The notes: generated from the letters alone by a model not told the origin. A stretch of DNA of 64,000 nucleotides from DATMER01 sp963844885 (GCA_963844885.1 CAWJQA010000020.1:434001-498000); one strand, 5' to 3'. Shown: positions 1 through 9,034, counted from the first letter of the stretch. Program-made: numbers and translations.

Positions 1-2
1 AG

Positions 3-424
3 GGAAACCTTTTCCGCGAGGACGGCGGCGACCGCTTCACCTCGATCGCCGCCACGGAGCGCTTCAGCCCGCTCGACCAGTATGCGATGGGGCTGATCCC
101 GCCTCGGACGTGCCGCCGTTCTATTACGTCGACGGTTGCCTCGATCCGGCCGAGGGGCCCGCGATCGGCGTCACCATCCAGGGCCGCCGCATCGATCTGA
201 CGATCGACGACATCATCGCCGCCGAAGGGCCGCGCGTGCCGACGGCCGCCAAGGCGCCCCACAGCTTCAACATGGCCTTCATCCTCGTCGCCCAGGCCGA
301 TCAGTTCCCGTCCGACGAATCGATCGCCAAGGTCGACCGCATCCGCGCCGCGTGGGAATCCTACTTCGCGCAGGCCACCGACGGGCACGGCACGGTCGAC
401 ACGGCGCTCAGGCCGCGGCGTTGA
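3..424 (+). CDS. C-terminal end of an unknown protein, cut by the window edge and frameshifted
   Basis: The reading frame enters from the left edge (GNLFREDGGDRF..., then SPLDQYAMGLIP) and continues one frame over from about position 110 as VPPFYYVDG... to a stop at 422-424. The two parts join naturally if one base is missing near 98-110, restoring LIPxSDVPPFYYVDG, so this is one gene with a single-base indel. A FSPLDQYxMGL-type segment is, from memory, found near the end of long secreted proteins in acidobacterial genomes; I do not know its function. The first part of the gene lies outside the window. No signal, membrane segment or catalytic motif is visible in the remaining 140 or so residues. 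Confidence 0.5.
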   Translation, partial: KPFPRGRRRPLHLDRRHGALQPARPVCDGADPASDVPPFYYVDGCLDPAEGPAIGVTIQGRRIDLTIDDIIAAEGPRVPTAAKAPHSFNMAFILVAQADQFPSDESIAKVDRIRAAWESYFAQATDGHGTVDTALRPRR

Positions 425-524
425 CCGGAGTGGGGAAGCGGACCGAGGCCCGGACGGGGGTTCCCCCTCTCACTGCGTCTTGTTTCTTCGGGGAAGATCT
501 TGTAGTGTCCCCTTCGGAGGTCGT

Positions 525-743
525 ATGAGAACGACAGTTACCGAGCGAGGGCAGACGGTCGTGCCGGCGAGGATTCGCCGGGACTATGGGATCGAGCCTC
601 ATTCGAGGTTGGAGTGGCTCGACGATGGCCACACGATTCGCGTCATCCCGATTCCCGACGATCCCATCCGCGCGGCCCGCGGCAGCACCCAGGGGTTGAG
701 CCGGCGCCTCCTTGAGGAGCGCCAGCGTGAGCGTGCCCGCTGA
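525..743 (+). CDS. AbrB/MazE-family antitoxin (swapped-hairpin DNA-binding protein)
   Basis: A 72-residue protein whose first 45 residues match the AbrB/MazE/SpoVT swapped-hairpin fold: TERGQTVVPARIRRDYGI followed by a glycine/aspartate turn and a second strand (HTIRVIPIP). The ATG at 525 is chosen because GGAGG lies five bases upstream (516-520). The basic, charged tail (SRRLLEERQRERAR) would be the toxin-binding part. Antitoxins of this kind neutralise a PIN-domain RNase encoded directly downstream and repress their own operon. Here the downstream PIN reading frame starts inside this gene (GTG at 727) but is cut off after about 16 codons, so the antitoxin is probably an orphan. Confidence 0.75.
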   Translation: MRTTVTERGQTVVPARIRRDYGIEPHSRLEWLDDGHTIRVIPIPDDPIRAARGSTQGLSRRLLEERQRERAR

Positions 744-852
744 GCGTTACCTCCTAGACACGTCCGCCATCCGCTTCGAGCGCGATCGCGGGCGGCAGCC
801 GGAAGACGTTGCGGGCCGGCGCGAGCACGTTACTCGGCGAAGCCGCCCTTGA
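727..852 (+). pseudogene. PIN-domain toxin, truncated after the first strand
   Basis: A GTG at 727 overlaps the end of the antitoxin gene by 17 bases and opens with VSVPAERYLLDTSAIR. The YLLDTSA stretch is the first beta strand of PIN-domain (VapC-type) RNases, with the first metal-binding aspartate. At position 774 the sequence changes abruptly to a fragment of a dehydrogenase gene on the opposite strand, and the frame then only encodes filler until the stop at 850-852. PIN toxins are normally about 130 residues, so the toxin is dead. The remainder of the gene is not found downstream. Confidence 0.65.
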
Positions 853-958
853 TGTGGTTGCCGAACATCCGCATTTCGGCGCAGATGTTTTCCCGGCCCA
901 GGCGGCACCAGCGGCAGGAGCCGCAGGTGAGGACGGCCGGCAGCAGGACCAACTCGCC
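774..958 (-). pseudogene. Fragment of a zinc-dependent dehydrogenase gene (had paralogue)
   Basis: These 185 bases align almost end to end with 4355-4538 inside the had gene, with one inserted base and scattered substitutions. Translated on the minus strand the piece gives the structural-zinc segment (GELVLLPAVLTCGSCRWC, then NICAEMRMFGNHI), then a one-base insertion makes a stop where the full gene has AEYV. Differences at the protein level (IKGGFAE instead of IDGAYAE) show that it derives from a related but distinct dehydrogenase gene or has diverged since copying. Both ends are sharp: the left edge interrupts a PIN toxin, the right edge abuts the 3' end of an unrelated gene. Confidence 0.85.
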
Positions 959-974
959 GTCTAGCCGCCAGCGC

Positions 975-2513
975 CTACCAGAGAGGTCCGTACTCCTGGC
1001 TGATATGCCGGCCAAGCAGCACCAGTGCGAGCACCGCCAAGCCGAGCAGGCTATAAATGAAGGCCTTGAATTGTCGCTTGCGGCGACGAATCGGCTTGTC
1101 CATTGACTCGGTTAGTTCCTCCTCGCTAAAAAGTTGCGCTAGGCGATCCCTTTCCTCTTTCAACTCTGTACTCAGGATGCGCTCGTCGAGGATGGCATGG
1201 AGAAAGAGGATCGTCAGGACGATGAGCGAGTAGAGGAAGAATGCACCGGCGATCCGGTGTCGGGTCGCCTCGTCGGCCTTGGCTGCCTCCAGCAGGTAAT
1301 TGGTGAAGAAGAAGCCGAGCAGGGTGATGCTGTAGCCGGCGAGCGCCGCAATTGTCGAGTTGAGGGTGCGGCCATACTGCTGTACCTTGATGGCGAGGAA
1401 ATCGCTGCGCTCCTTTTGCCTTTCAAAATACTGGCGAGTGCCGTCCTTGAGATAGACCTTCCAATTGGACATGGCCGACTTTAGGAGGTTGGGCGCAGCG
1501 GCAAGGACGCCCGAGTAGTTGGCGCGCGGATCTTCCCCCAGCCGTAGCGAGATCAGGTTCTCGACCAGTTGCAGCTTGTCGGATATCCGCTCGTCGCAGG
1601 CCCACTTCACGAGCTTGCACAGAGCTTCGACGCTCTTTCGTGGAATCGAGTCATGCCAAGGCTCGACCTCCCCTCGCCGGTATCCCTGAAAGACCATGCG
1701 AAGCACGCGCTCCGGCGAAATCCTTTCCGCAAGGTAGGCCAGCGCTAGGTCGGCTGCTAGGCGGTCGCAGTTGCGCTCCGCCGGCCCACCGTCGCGAAGT
1801 TCGGGCTCGAACAGGAAGTGCAGAGGAGTCACAGGTATGTCAAGGGGCAGAGGCCACTCGTTGCGGCGTGCTTCGGTGACCTGAGCGGCCATTTCAAGCC
1901 TCACCTTCATGGCACTGGCCCAGGACTCCAGCACGCTGGTGAGCTTGCAGTACGAGAGACTCAGGAGCAGGAGAGGACCAGCAGGCTGTGTCTGCTCCTG
2001 CTTCTCGAGGGAGACGAAGAGGTTGGCCCGCCCCCAGTCGATACCCAGCAGGTTCTTCCACCGGTCCGGCTCAGCGAGTGAAAGCTGGCTCAGGGGCTGG
2101 TCGACGGTGGCGGGTCGCAAAATCAGCAGGATCTGCACATGCGCGGGGACTTTGCCAGGATTCTCCCCGCTCTCCCGGCCGATCAACTGCGGTCGGTTGA
2201 CCTCGATCTTCAACTCGAAGTCTTGGCCATATTTGCAGGGCGTTCAAGAACTCCTTGAGCGCAGTTCCGGAATCGTTGAAGTCGGCTGTTGACCAGATCG
2301 GGTTTCGCTGCGCGCTTAAAGTGAGGTAAGCTGAAGTGCCAAAGGCCTCTTCCCAACGGGACAAAAAGGAGCCATCGATCCACGCGAGACGTTCTTTGGG
2401 GACCGTCTTCTTGAGAGAAGCATTGGCTTTGCAGGATCGTCCAAGATGGTCTCTTGAGAATCGCCGGTCTCATTCCGGACATACGCAAGAACCTCAGATG
2501 CTCGTTCGAACAC
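975..2513 (-). CDS. Unknown protein with three C-terminal membrane helices; two frameshifts
   Basis: The longest uninterrupted part (2213 down to 975) encodes 412 residues, but conserved-looking sequence continues upstream in other frames: FERASEVLAYVRNETGD, then ANASLKKTVPKERLAWIDG and FLSRWEEAFGTSAYL, then KYGQDFELKIEVNRP. Two single-base indels, at CTGCAAA contexts near 2420 and 2240, join these into one protein of about 510 residues starting with GTG at 2513, three bases after the stop of the upstream gene. The N-terminal 380 residues look soluble; three hydrophobic segments follow (AALAGYSITLLGFFFTNYLL, AGAFFLYSLIVLTILFL, FIYSLLGLAVLALVLL) with Arg/Lys-rich flanks. No known family recognised. 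G+C is clearly lower than in the catabolic genes next door. It is presumably co-transcribed with the NdpA-like gene. Confidence 0.6.
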
Positions 2514-2516
2514 CGG

Positions 2517-3599
2517 CTAGGACTCCGTGTACGCGGGCGCTTCGATCCCGAACTGGTAGTGGCCTTCCTCCATCTTAATGCTTATATGCTGGTCCATGAC
2601 TTCCCGCTCACCGGCGATAGAGATACCGTTCGAGAGGTTGATCCGGCGCCGACTCGTCCGCTCCGCAACGTAGGTGTGATCGACGTCGAAGCTGGCTGTC
2701 GACAGGCCGGCCGAGCGAAGCTCCTCGCGAAGCTCGTTCTGCAGCCCCGGCTGATCCGGCAGAGTGTTGTGGAGGAATTCTTGAACTTGTACGCTATCTC
2801 TGCAGACGAAGTGCTGAAGTCCAGTATAGAACAGGTCCAGCTTGATCTCATTTGTCTTGCGACGGGCGAAGCTCTGCGTGACGTCGATGAACTGCTCTGT
2901 CATGAACCGGGCGTCTTCCACGAAACTGGCGCCGAGGAAGTCACGGAGAAAATATTTCGCCACGATGTGGCGGCCTTGCCGCCGCTGATACTTTCGGTCG
3001 GTTACCAGCAACTCGTATTCTTGTCTCGTGCCCGGTTTCACCAAAAAAGCGAATTTGTCTTTGAGCTCGGTGGATGTCGGCAGATCTCTTGCGTGTACCA
3101 GGACCCTGGGCGGTGTCGACGGGCTTCCTAGATCGACTGCGATATGAACGTCGTAATCGAGCTTCAGGATGGCGTAGCAGATTTCGGCAGCGGCGGCGAA
3201 CTCGGCAAAGATGATGTAGGACGCCTTTTGGGCTGCGGCGGGAGGGGTGACATTGAGGAGCTGATTCGCCATTTCGATGGAGAGGGCGTGGAACTCGTCA
3301 GGCTTATTGGGATTATTGAATAGAGTGGAAACCTGGGCACAGACGGAGTCCGAATCGCGTTTGTCGAACTTCGCCTTGTGCGTCTTCGAGTCGGTGTGGA
3401 TGGCATCGGCTGTCAGATCCTTGAAGTAGCTCGCAAACTGCGCGAAATCATCCGGTTGGAAGACGGTCTTTGTGTCGACGGGCATACCTGAGGGTTGCAG
3501 CGTCAAACCACCACTCTTGGCGATTTCATAGAGATGGATGCTGGCCCTGCGAAGCTGAATCTCATCTGCCTGGACGGTGTCGAGATTGGACTTAGGCAT
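2517..3599 (-). CDS. NdpA-like nucleoid-associated protein (37-kDa family), tentative
   Basis: A 360-residue soluble protein. I tentatively place it in the NdpA/YejK nucleoid-associated family (PF04245) from a central segment VAKYFLRDFLGASF followed by RFMTEQFIDVTQSFARR, which resembles the family's conserved DFFxDFLGA stretch, and from a C-terminal NLSNGISIAGEREVM stretch resembling the family's strand-rich end; overall length also fits (about 335 in E. coli). Family members bind DNA, and homologues recur in phages and mobile or defence loci. The ATG has GGAGG upstream (3607-3611) and a promoter-like TGCTATAGT further up. It leads a two-gene unit with the membrane protein that follows three bases after its stop. 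Lower G+C than its neighbours suggests acquisition by transfer. The family call could be wrong. Confidence 0.5.
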   Translation of the reverse strand: MPKSNLDTVQADEIQLRRASIHLYEIAKSGGLTLQPSGMPVDTKTVFQPDDFAQFASYFKDLTADAIHTDSKTHKAKFDKRDSDSVCAQVSTLFNNPNKPDEFHALSIEMANQLLNVTPPAAAQKASYIIFAEFAAAAEICYAILKLDYDVHIAVDLGSPSTPPRVLVHARDLPTSTELKDKFAFLVKPGTRQEYELLVTDRKYQRRQGRHIVAKYFLRDFLGASFVEDARFMTEQFIDVTQSFARRKTNEIKLDLFYTGLQHFVCRDSVQVQEFLHNTLPDQPGLQNELREELRSAGLSTASFDVDHTYVAERTSRRRINLSNGISIAGEREVMDQHISIKMEEGHYQFGIEAPAYTES

Positions 3600-3654
3600 G
3601 GTTCGCCTCCGCCTTTACGCTGTCACCTCATCAAGGTCGGCGATTCAAAATTGC

Positions 3655-3663
3655 ACTATAGCA
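3655..3663 (-). promoter_or_regulatory. Extended -10 promoter for the NdpA-like gene
   Basis: Read on the minus strand the sequence is TGCTATAGT, an extended -10 element (TGn plus TATAGT) about 55 bases upstream of the ATG at 3599. It is the only AT-rich stretch in this intergenic gap. No convincing -35 box, as expected for extended -10 promoters. Confidence 0.4.
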
Positions 3664-3752
3664 CAGTGGAGAAAGGTGGCCGTGGCCCGAGTCCGAGACT
3701 GATGCACGATCCTGGAGAAGCCGCGCGGAAACCAGCGATCCGCCCATTCGCC

Positions 3753-4775
3753 TCACGGAATGACCACGCCGCGGATCCCCTTTCCCTGCCGGCAGGAGTC
3801 GATCGCGTCACCGATCTGTTCCAGTGGGAAGCGGCCGGTCACCAGCGGGGTGAGCCGTAGGCGTCCCGCGGCGACCATCTCGATCAGCGGCGGGTAGTCC
3901 ACCGGCCGGCAGCCGAGCGAGCCGACGATGTCCATCTCGTGGAACATGACTTTCGAGGCCGGCCAGGCGGCGGGATCGGGGCTGTAGCCGATCACGCAGA
4001 GCCGGCCGCCGCGGCGCACGGAGTTGAAGGCGGCGGCCTGGGTCACCGGCTTGCCCACGGCTTCGAAGGCCACGTCCACGCCGTCACCGGTGAGAGTCCG
4101 GATCTCCTTGTCCGGCCGCTCGACCCGCGAGGCGTCCACCACCGCGGTGGCCCCCAGCTCCAGCGCCATGGCGAGCCGCTCGGGGTTCTGGTCGACCGCG
4201 ATCACGCGCGCTCCGGCCGCGGCGGCGATCTGGACCACGTTGATCCCGACACCGCCGACGCCGAAGACCGCCACCGTGTCTCCGGGCCGGACCTGGCCCC
4301 GGTTCTTGACCGCGTGGAAGGGGGTCGAGAGCGCGTCGGCGATGATGCACCCCTCTTCGAGCGCGATCGCGGGCGGCAGCCGGAAGACGTCGCGGGCCGG
4401 TGCGATCACATATTCGGCGTAGGCGCCGTCGATGTGGTTGCCGAACATCCGCATTTCGGCGCAGATGTTCTCCCGGCCCAGGCGGCACCAGCGGCAGGAG
4501 CCGCAGGTGAGGACGGCCGGCAGCAGGACCGGCTCGCCTTCCTTCCAGCCGGTCACGCCCGCACCCAGGGTGTCCACCCGTCCGGAGGCCTCGTGGCCCA
4601 GGATCAGCGGCGGCGTCTTGAACGTGGGCGTGCCATGGTCCAGGTAGTGCAGATCGGTGTGGCAGACGCCGCAGGCGGCGACCCGCACGCGGATCTCGCC
4701 GGGACCGGGCTCGGGGATCGGCCAGTCCTCCAGACGCAGCGGCTGGCCGCCGCCGTAAAACACCGCGGCGCGCAT
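3753..4775 (-). CDS. had: Zinc-dependent alcohol dehydrogenase, probable 6-hydroxycyclohex-1-ene-1-carbonyl-CoA dehydrogenase
   Basis: A 340-residue medium-chain dehydrogenase. Catalytic zinc ligands are visible in CGVCHTD and GHEASG, the four structural-zinc cysteines in TCGSCRWCRLGRENIC, and the NAD-binding GVGGVG in the middle. In the class I benzoyl-CoA pathway Had oxidises 6-hydroxycyclohex-1-ene-1-carbonyl-CoA to the 6-oxo compound with NAD; the assignment rests on the family plus its place behind oah and four benzoyl-CoA reductase genes. The start at 4775 (MRAAVFYGGG) is the family's usual N-terminus; the frame is open further upstream but with no recognisable sequence. The gene is intact, unlike much of the operon. 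It is the last gene, 70 bases after oah. A generic alcohol dehydrogenase remains possible if the operon context is misleading. Confidence 0.75.
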   Translation of the reverse strand: MRAAVFYGGGQPLRLEDWPIPEPGPGEIRVRVAACGVCHTDLHYLDHGTPTFKTPPLILGHEASGRVDTLGAGVTGWKEGEPVLLPAVLTCGSCRWCRLGRENICAEMRMFGNHIDGAYAEYVIAPARDVFRLPPAIALEEGCIIADALSTPFHAVKNRGQVRPGDTVAVFGVGGVGINVVQIAAAAGARVIAVDQNPERLAMALELGATAVVDASRVERPDKEIRTLTGDGVDVAFEAVGKPVTQAAAFNSVRRGGRLCVIGYSPDPAAWPASKVMFHEMDIVGSLGCRPVDYPPLIEMVAAGRLRLTPLVTGRFPLEQIGDAIDSCRQGKGIRGVVIP

Positions 4776-4845
4776 GGTGGCGCCCTTGCGGCGTGGCGAT
4801 ACCGGGGAAGATGCGGGAGCTTGCGCGAGAGGTGAGGTCACCATG

Positions 4846-5945
4846 TCAGCCCACCTCCAGCGCTTCGGCCGGCGCTTCGATCGTTTCACGCACGGCCAGG
4901 GCGGCACCGCAGTTGCCGCAGAAGCGGAGCTCCTCCGGCAGCCCCTTGGCGCCGCAGGTCGGGCAGGAGGCGACCGGCGCGCCCCAGACCATCTCCGGCG
5001 CGCGACCCTCGGCCCAGCGGCGGCGCACGCCGTCGTAGTCGGCCGGGCGCTTCTCGACGAAGGCGGTCATCCCCTCCCAGGGCTCGCGGCCCATGTAGTG
5101 CAGCGCCAGCCACTCCTGGGCGTGCGGGATGGTCGCGTTCCAGGCCAGCTCCTTCCAGAAGTTGGCCTGCGCCTTGGTGTAGCGCAGGCACTCCGGGAAG
5201 GTGTGGCGCAGCCGCTCCGTCAACCGGGCCACCGCCGCGTCGAGCGGCTGGAGGTCGATCACATAACCCTCCTGCCGGCGCTGCGCCTTGCCGATCTCTT
5301 CCGGCGTGGGGCTCGCCACCGGGGTGCCGTCGTGCAGCACGGTGGGCGCCACCTCGTTGACCAGCCCCCATTCGAGAGCCTTGGCGGCCGGGATGCGCTC
5401 GTTGATGTAAAGCATCTGCCGCGCCCGCTTGTCCCCAACCACCAGCGGCAGCCACTGGGTGGAGCCGCCGGCCGCCACGGAGCCGACGCCGGTCCCCACC
5501 TGGGTGAGATAAACGTGCGAGCCGGCGATCGTGAAATCGCAGGCGAGCTGGCTCTCGTTGCCGCCCCCCACCGCGATGCCGTTCAGGCGCGCGATTACCG
5601 GCTTGGGGCAGCGCAGAATACTTTCGATATAAGCCCGGAACAGGCTCATGTACTTCCAATAGTCGCGCGGCCGGGACGTGTAGTCGTGCTGATATTCCTT
5701 GACATCGCCGCCGGTGCAGAAGGCGCGGTCGCCCGCGCCGGTCAGCACCACGGCTGTGACAGCGTCGTTCCAGGCGGCCTCGCGGAAGGCCGCCGCGAGC
5801 TCTTCGAGCGCGCGGGTCTAGTAGGCGTTGAACGAGTCGGGCCGGTTGATCGTGACCGTGGCCACGTCGCCGCGCACTTCGTAGAGAACCTCGGCGAAAG
5901 GCGGGTGATCTCGCGTAGACGGGCGCGGCTCGGAAAGTAGCTCAT
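4846..5945 (-). CDS. oah: 6-oxocyclohex-1-ene-1-carbonyl-CoA hydrolase with C-terminal zinc ribbon; one frameshift and one in-frame stop
   Basis: A crotonase-fold enzyme that hydrolytically opens the ring of 6-oxocyclohex-1-enecarbonyl-CoA. The start ATG overlaps the stop of bcrD (ATGA). The reading frame must be repaired at about 5912 (GAGATC in place of GAGGATC, one G short), after which HPPFAEVLYEVRGDVATVTI and NRPDSFNAY follow; an amber TAG sits at 5818-5820 directly after NAY, then TRALEELAAAF and VVLTGAGDRAFCTGGD. The oxyanion-hole elements (AFCTGGD and NGIAVGGGNE) are intact. The last 45 residues carry CPTC and CGNC, 13 residues apart, a zinc-ribbon signature. Total length about 366 residues. 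The stop needs only one C-to-T change from CAG, so it may be a sequencing error; otherwise the gene is a recent pseudogene. Confidence 0.75.
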
Positions 5946-6817
5946 GGCAGACTCCCGATGGAAAATCCGGCCGGCGCCTCGGCCGGCAGGGGTTCGTGTC
6001 GAATTTCGACTCCCGTCTCCTGGAGCCGCAGCAGGCGCCTCCGGGCGAGGACGGCGGCGCCCAGGGCGCCGTTGAGCTGGACCATGTCGCCTTCCGGCAC
6101 CTGCACCGCGACGCCGAGCTTTTCGCTCAGCAGGCGCGCCATGGTTTCGAAGCGCAGGATGCCGCCCACGAGCGTGACCTCGGGCTCCATGCGCGCGCGC
6201 TTCATCAGCTGCACCGAGCGGTCCGACGAGCGAAGCCATGGCGCCGTGCATGATGTCGGCGGCGCGCGCCCCGAGGAGACGTGGTTGATGACTTCCGACT
6301 CGGCGAAGACCGCGCAGACGCCGGAGATCGACACGGGGTCTTTCGAGGTCGCCGACCAGGGGCCGATCTCCTCCGTGCCGTAGCCCATATAGCGCGCGGT
6401 TTTTTCGAGGAACGCACCGGTGCCGGCGGCGCACTTGTCGTTGAGGCGGAAGGACGCGAACCTTGCCGTTGCTCGTCGAGGCGGGTCGCCTTCATCGTCT
6501 GGCCGCCGATGTCGAGCACGGTGCGGTGCTCGGGGAAGAGGCGGGAGGCGCCGCGCGCGTGCGCGGTGAGATCGGTCACCTGGGCGTCGCGGAAGGGGAC
6601 CAGGTAGCGGCCGTAGCCGGTGCTCGCGACGTAGCCGACCTCGCTCGGCCGCGAGTCCGGCTTCCTGCCGAGCGCCGTCGGCAGGGCCTGGTCGGCGGCC
6701 TCGGCCAGCCGGAAGCCGGTCGCGCACCAGGCCGCGGCCGAGGATGGCACCGTCCTCGAGTCCCACCACGACCGCCTTGGTGTAGGTGGAGCCGACGTCG
6801 ATGCCGGCGGTGATCAT
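5942..6817 (-). CDS. bcrD: Benzoyl-CoA reductase ATPase subunit (BcrD/BadG type); about four frameshifts
   Basis: One of the two ATP-binding activase-type subunits that donate electrons to the BcrBC pair. It opens with MITAGIDVGSTYTKAVVVG, the acetate/sugar-kinase/Hsp70 phosphate-binding loop, followed (after frame repair) by STGYGRY, DIGGQTMKA, the bridging-cluster region NDKCAAGTGAFLE and SGVCAVFAESEVI, and the adenosine motif TLVGGILRFETMARLL. The cysteines in KCAAGTG and SGVC are those expected to ligate the [4Fe-4S] cluster between the two ATPase subunits. Breaks are near 6725, 6465, 6265 and 6235. AGGAGG precedes the ATG, and the stop overlaps oah. About 290 residues, normal for the family. 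Confidence 0.8.
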   Translation of the reverse strand: MITAGIDVGSTYTKAVVVGLEDGAILGRGLVRDRLPAGRGRRPGPADGARQEAGLAAERGRLRREHRLRPLPGPLPRRPGDRSHRARARRLPPLPRAPHRARHRRPDDEGDPPRRATARFASFRLNDKCAAGTGAFLEKTARYMGYGTEEIGPWSATSKDPVSISGVCAVFAESEVINHVSSGRAPPTSCTAPWLRSSDRSVQLMKRARMEPEVTLVGGILRFETMARLLSEKLGVAVQVPEGDMVQLNGALGAAVLARRRLLRLQETGVEIRHEPLPAEAPAGFSIGSLP

Positions 6818-7667
6818 ATTGCCTCCTGACCGCAAGGCCTCCGGATCCGCCCCGATACGGCCCGGAGTGTGGCACCTGGCGGCTGCGGATGTGGTCGAGG
6901 GCGAAGAGGGCCGCGCCCAGAGCGCCCATGAAATGTGAGTCTTCGCTGACGTTGAGCTTGGCACTCGAGCATTTCCTCGAGCAGCTTCACCATGCCGAAT
7001 TGCGCGCCACGCCACCGGTAAAGGTGACCTCTCGGCTCGATGCCGACGCGGCGCAGCAGCGACACGACCGGCGCGGCGATGGACTGGTGCACGCCGCGCA
7101 GGATGTCCTCGATCTTCTTGCCGCGGGCGAGCCAGGACAGGATCTCGGACTCGGCGAAGACGGTGCAGGTGGTGCTGATCTTCACCGGCTTCGTGGCCCC
7201 AGCGCCAGCGGCCCCAGCTCGGCCGAGCGGGATGTCCGAGCGCCGGCCGCCGACGCCAGGAACCGCCCGGTGCCGGCGGCGCATTTGTCGTTCATGCAGA
7301 AGTCGAGCACCTCGCCGGTCGGCGCCGACGCGGATGGCCTTGGTGTCCTGGCCGCCCATGTCGATCACCGTGCGGGTGCCGGGAAACATGTGCACCGCGC
7401 CGCGGGCGTGGCAGCTGATCTCGGTGACCTGGGTGTGGCCGAAGGTGACCTTGTAGCGGCCATAGCCGGTGCCGACCACGTAGCTCGACCTCCTCCTCGC
7501 GCGACGCCGGCGTCGCGGCGGCCGCGGTGAAGGCGTGCTCGCGCGGCGACGGGCACGTTGGCGCCGGTGTCCGTCAGGCGCGGCCGACGGATGCGGCCGT
7601 TGCCGTCGAGCACCACCGCCTTGGTCTGCGTGGATCCGACGTCGACTCCCGCGCTGCTTAGAGCCAT
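6814..7667 (-). CDS. bcrA: Benzoyl-CoA reductase ATPase subunit (BcrA/BadF type); six or more frameshifts
   Basis: The second ATPase subunit of the reductase. The first 25 residues (MALSSAGVDVGSTQTKAVVL) are clean; the rest is recovered by switching frames: VVGTGYGRYKVTFGHTQVTE, CHARGAVHMFPGTRTVIDMG, DFCMNDKCAAGTG, KISTTCTVFAESEILSWLA, GVHQSIAAPVVSLLRRVG, then GMVKLLEEML and MGALGAALFALDHI. The Walker-like DVGST, the cluster cysteines (KCAAGTG, TTC) and the adenosine-binding region are all present, so function would be intact if the indels are errors. Breaks cluster near 7595, 7545, 7480, 7315, 7200 and 7000. The start codon overlaps the presumed end of bcrB; the end overlaps or abuts the bcrD start. 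The exact C-terminus is uncertain because of the last indel. Confidence 0.75.
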
Positions 7668-9024
7668 CGGTGTTCTCCTCGGTCTCCTCGTCGGTCTCCT
7701 CGGTTTTTTCGTTTCAGCCGGCGAGCGCCGGCTGGGGGCCGTTGTTGCGCGGCGCGTGGCCATGCCTTCGAAGAAAGCGTCGATCCGGTTCTTGAGCTGC
7801 GCCTCGGACACGGCGCGCGGTCCATCATGTCCGACTCGATCAACAGGCTGGGGACGTCGCTCTTGGCGAGCACGGCGCGGCGGATGTCCGCCAGGCCGGC
7901 CGAGATGGTGCGGCAGCTCTTGACCGCGTGAAACACCACGCCGTCGAGGTCGTAGTCGCTCGACCATCCTGGCCAGGTCGTCCTCCGGGAAAAACATGCT
8001 GTCCATGGCGGCGCGCACGGAGAGGAGCACGCCCTTCGGCGAGGCTTTCCAGCGGCCGGTTCAGGTCATACTCGAAATCGGTGCCGCCGCCGCCGGAGGC
8101 GAACCAGAGATAGGTCGAGCCGACGAAGACGCCGCCGCGGTTGGTGAACATTTCGTTGAAGCGGCGGAAGATCGGATAGCAGGGCACGCCGACGAAGGCG
8201 AGCCGGTAGTGCTCTTCGGCGAGCGTGCCGAGGCCCAGATCCACCTTGAGCCGCAGCTCCTCCAGCAGATCGCGGAAGTAGGCCGCCCCCGCCGGCGTGG
8301 CGCGCAGGGCGTTGAGCACGCCGAGGTAGACCGTGCCTTCGATCACGCCGTTGAAGGGGGCGGGCCGGGCGCGGTTGAGGTCCAGAACCTGCCGCCAGGC
8401 GCGCAGCATCTCGTTGGTGCAGGCCAGCTTCTCGCGCAGGCGGTCGATGTCGAAGCTCCGGCCGGTGACCTCCTCGCAGAGGCCGATCAGCTCCTCGAGC
8501 TGCCCCAGCACGTAGCGCCGGTCGCGCTCGAAGCCGCGGCTTCCGGGCGGGTCCGCCTTTCCCCCTTGCCTCGTGCCGGGTACGTCCAGCGTGAATACCG
8601 GCGCGTGATGGAGGCGCTCCCAGATCTCCGCCCATTTGATATAGGTGTTGCAGGCGTTGGTCAGGACCGCCAGCGACGGCGGCGGGATGCGCCCCATGGG
8701 GTGCTCGCCGCCGCGAAGCTGTACCGCCACATCGGCCTTGACATAACCGCAGATGTCCGCCGAATAGCCGACGTCCTCGGCCTGGCCGATGAAATCGGCC
8801 GAGACCCGCCGCACCGCGGTCTGAAGTGAGTGGATCTCGGGAAAGACCAGGTGGAGATCGAACGCCCGCAGCAACTCCGCCAGGCTTCCCATCACGAAAA
8901 CGTAGGCTGTGGGCTCGTGGCGTTCCCCGGCCTGCGCCAGCTCCGCGAACCAGTCGCGCACGAGCTGCGCGCCGTCCTGCATGCCGCGCCCGACCAGTTG
9001 TTCCGCACGCTCCTGCGGCTCCAT
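7658..9024 (-). CDS. bcrB: Benzoyl-CoA reductase subunit B (HgdB-type); about four frameshifts
   Basis: One of the two subunits holding the benzoyl-CoA site and [4Fe-4S] clusters. From MEPQERAEQLVGRG the frame is clean for about 325 residues, with the family's ADICGYVK, LTNACNTYIKWAE, ERLHHAPVFTLDVP, NGVIEGTVYLGVLNA and FVGVPCYPIFRRF segments, then GGVFVGSTYLWFASGG. After breaks near 8040, 7965, 7820 and in a six-A run near 7705 the rest reads VLLSVRAAMDSMFFPEDDLA, DGVVFHAVKSCRTISAGLAD, SLLIESDMMD and SEAQLKNRIDAFFEGMA. Cysteines in SADICGY, NACN and KSC are plausible cluster ligands. Two indels are clearly homopolymer changes (GGG/GG, CCC/CC). TGAGGAG precedes the ATG. It lies 10 bases after bcrC. 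Confidence 0.8.
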
Positions 9025-9034
9025 GGCTTTCTCC

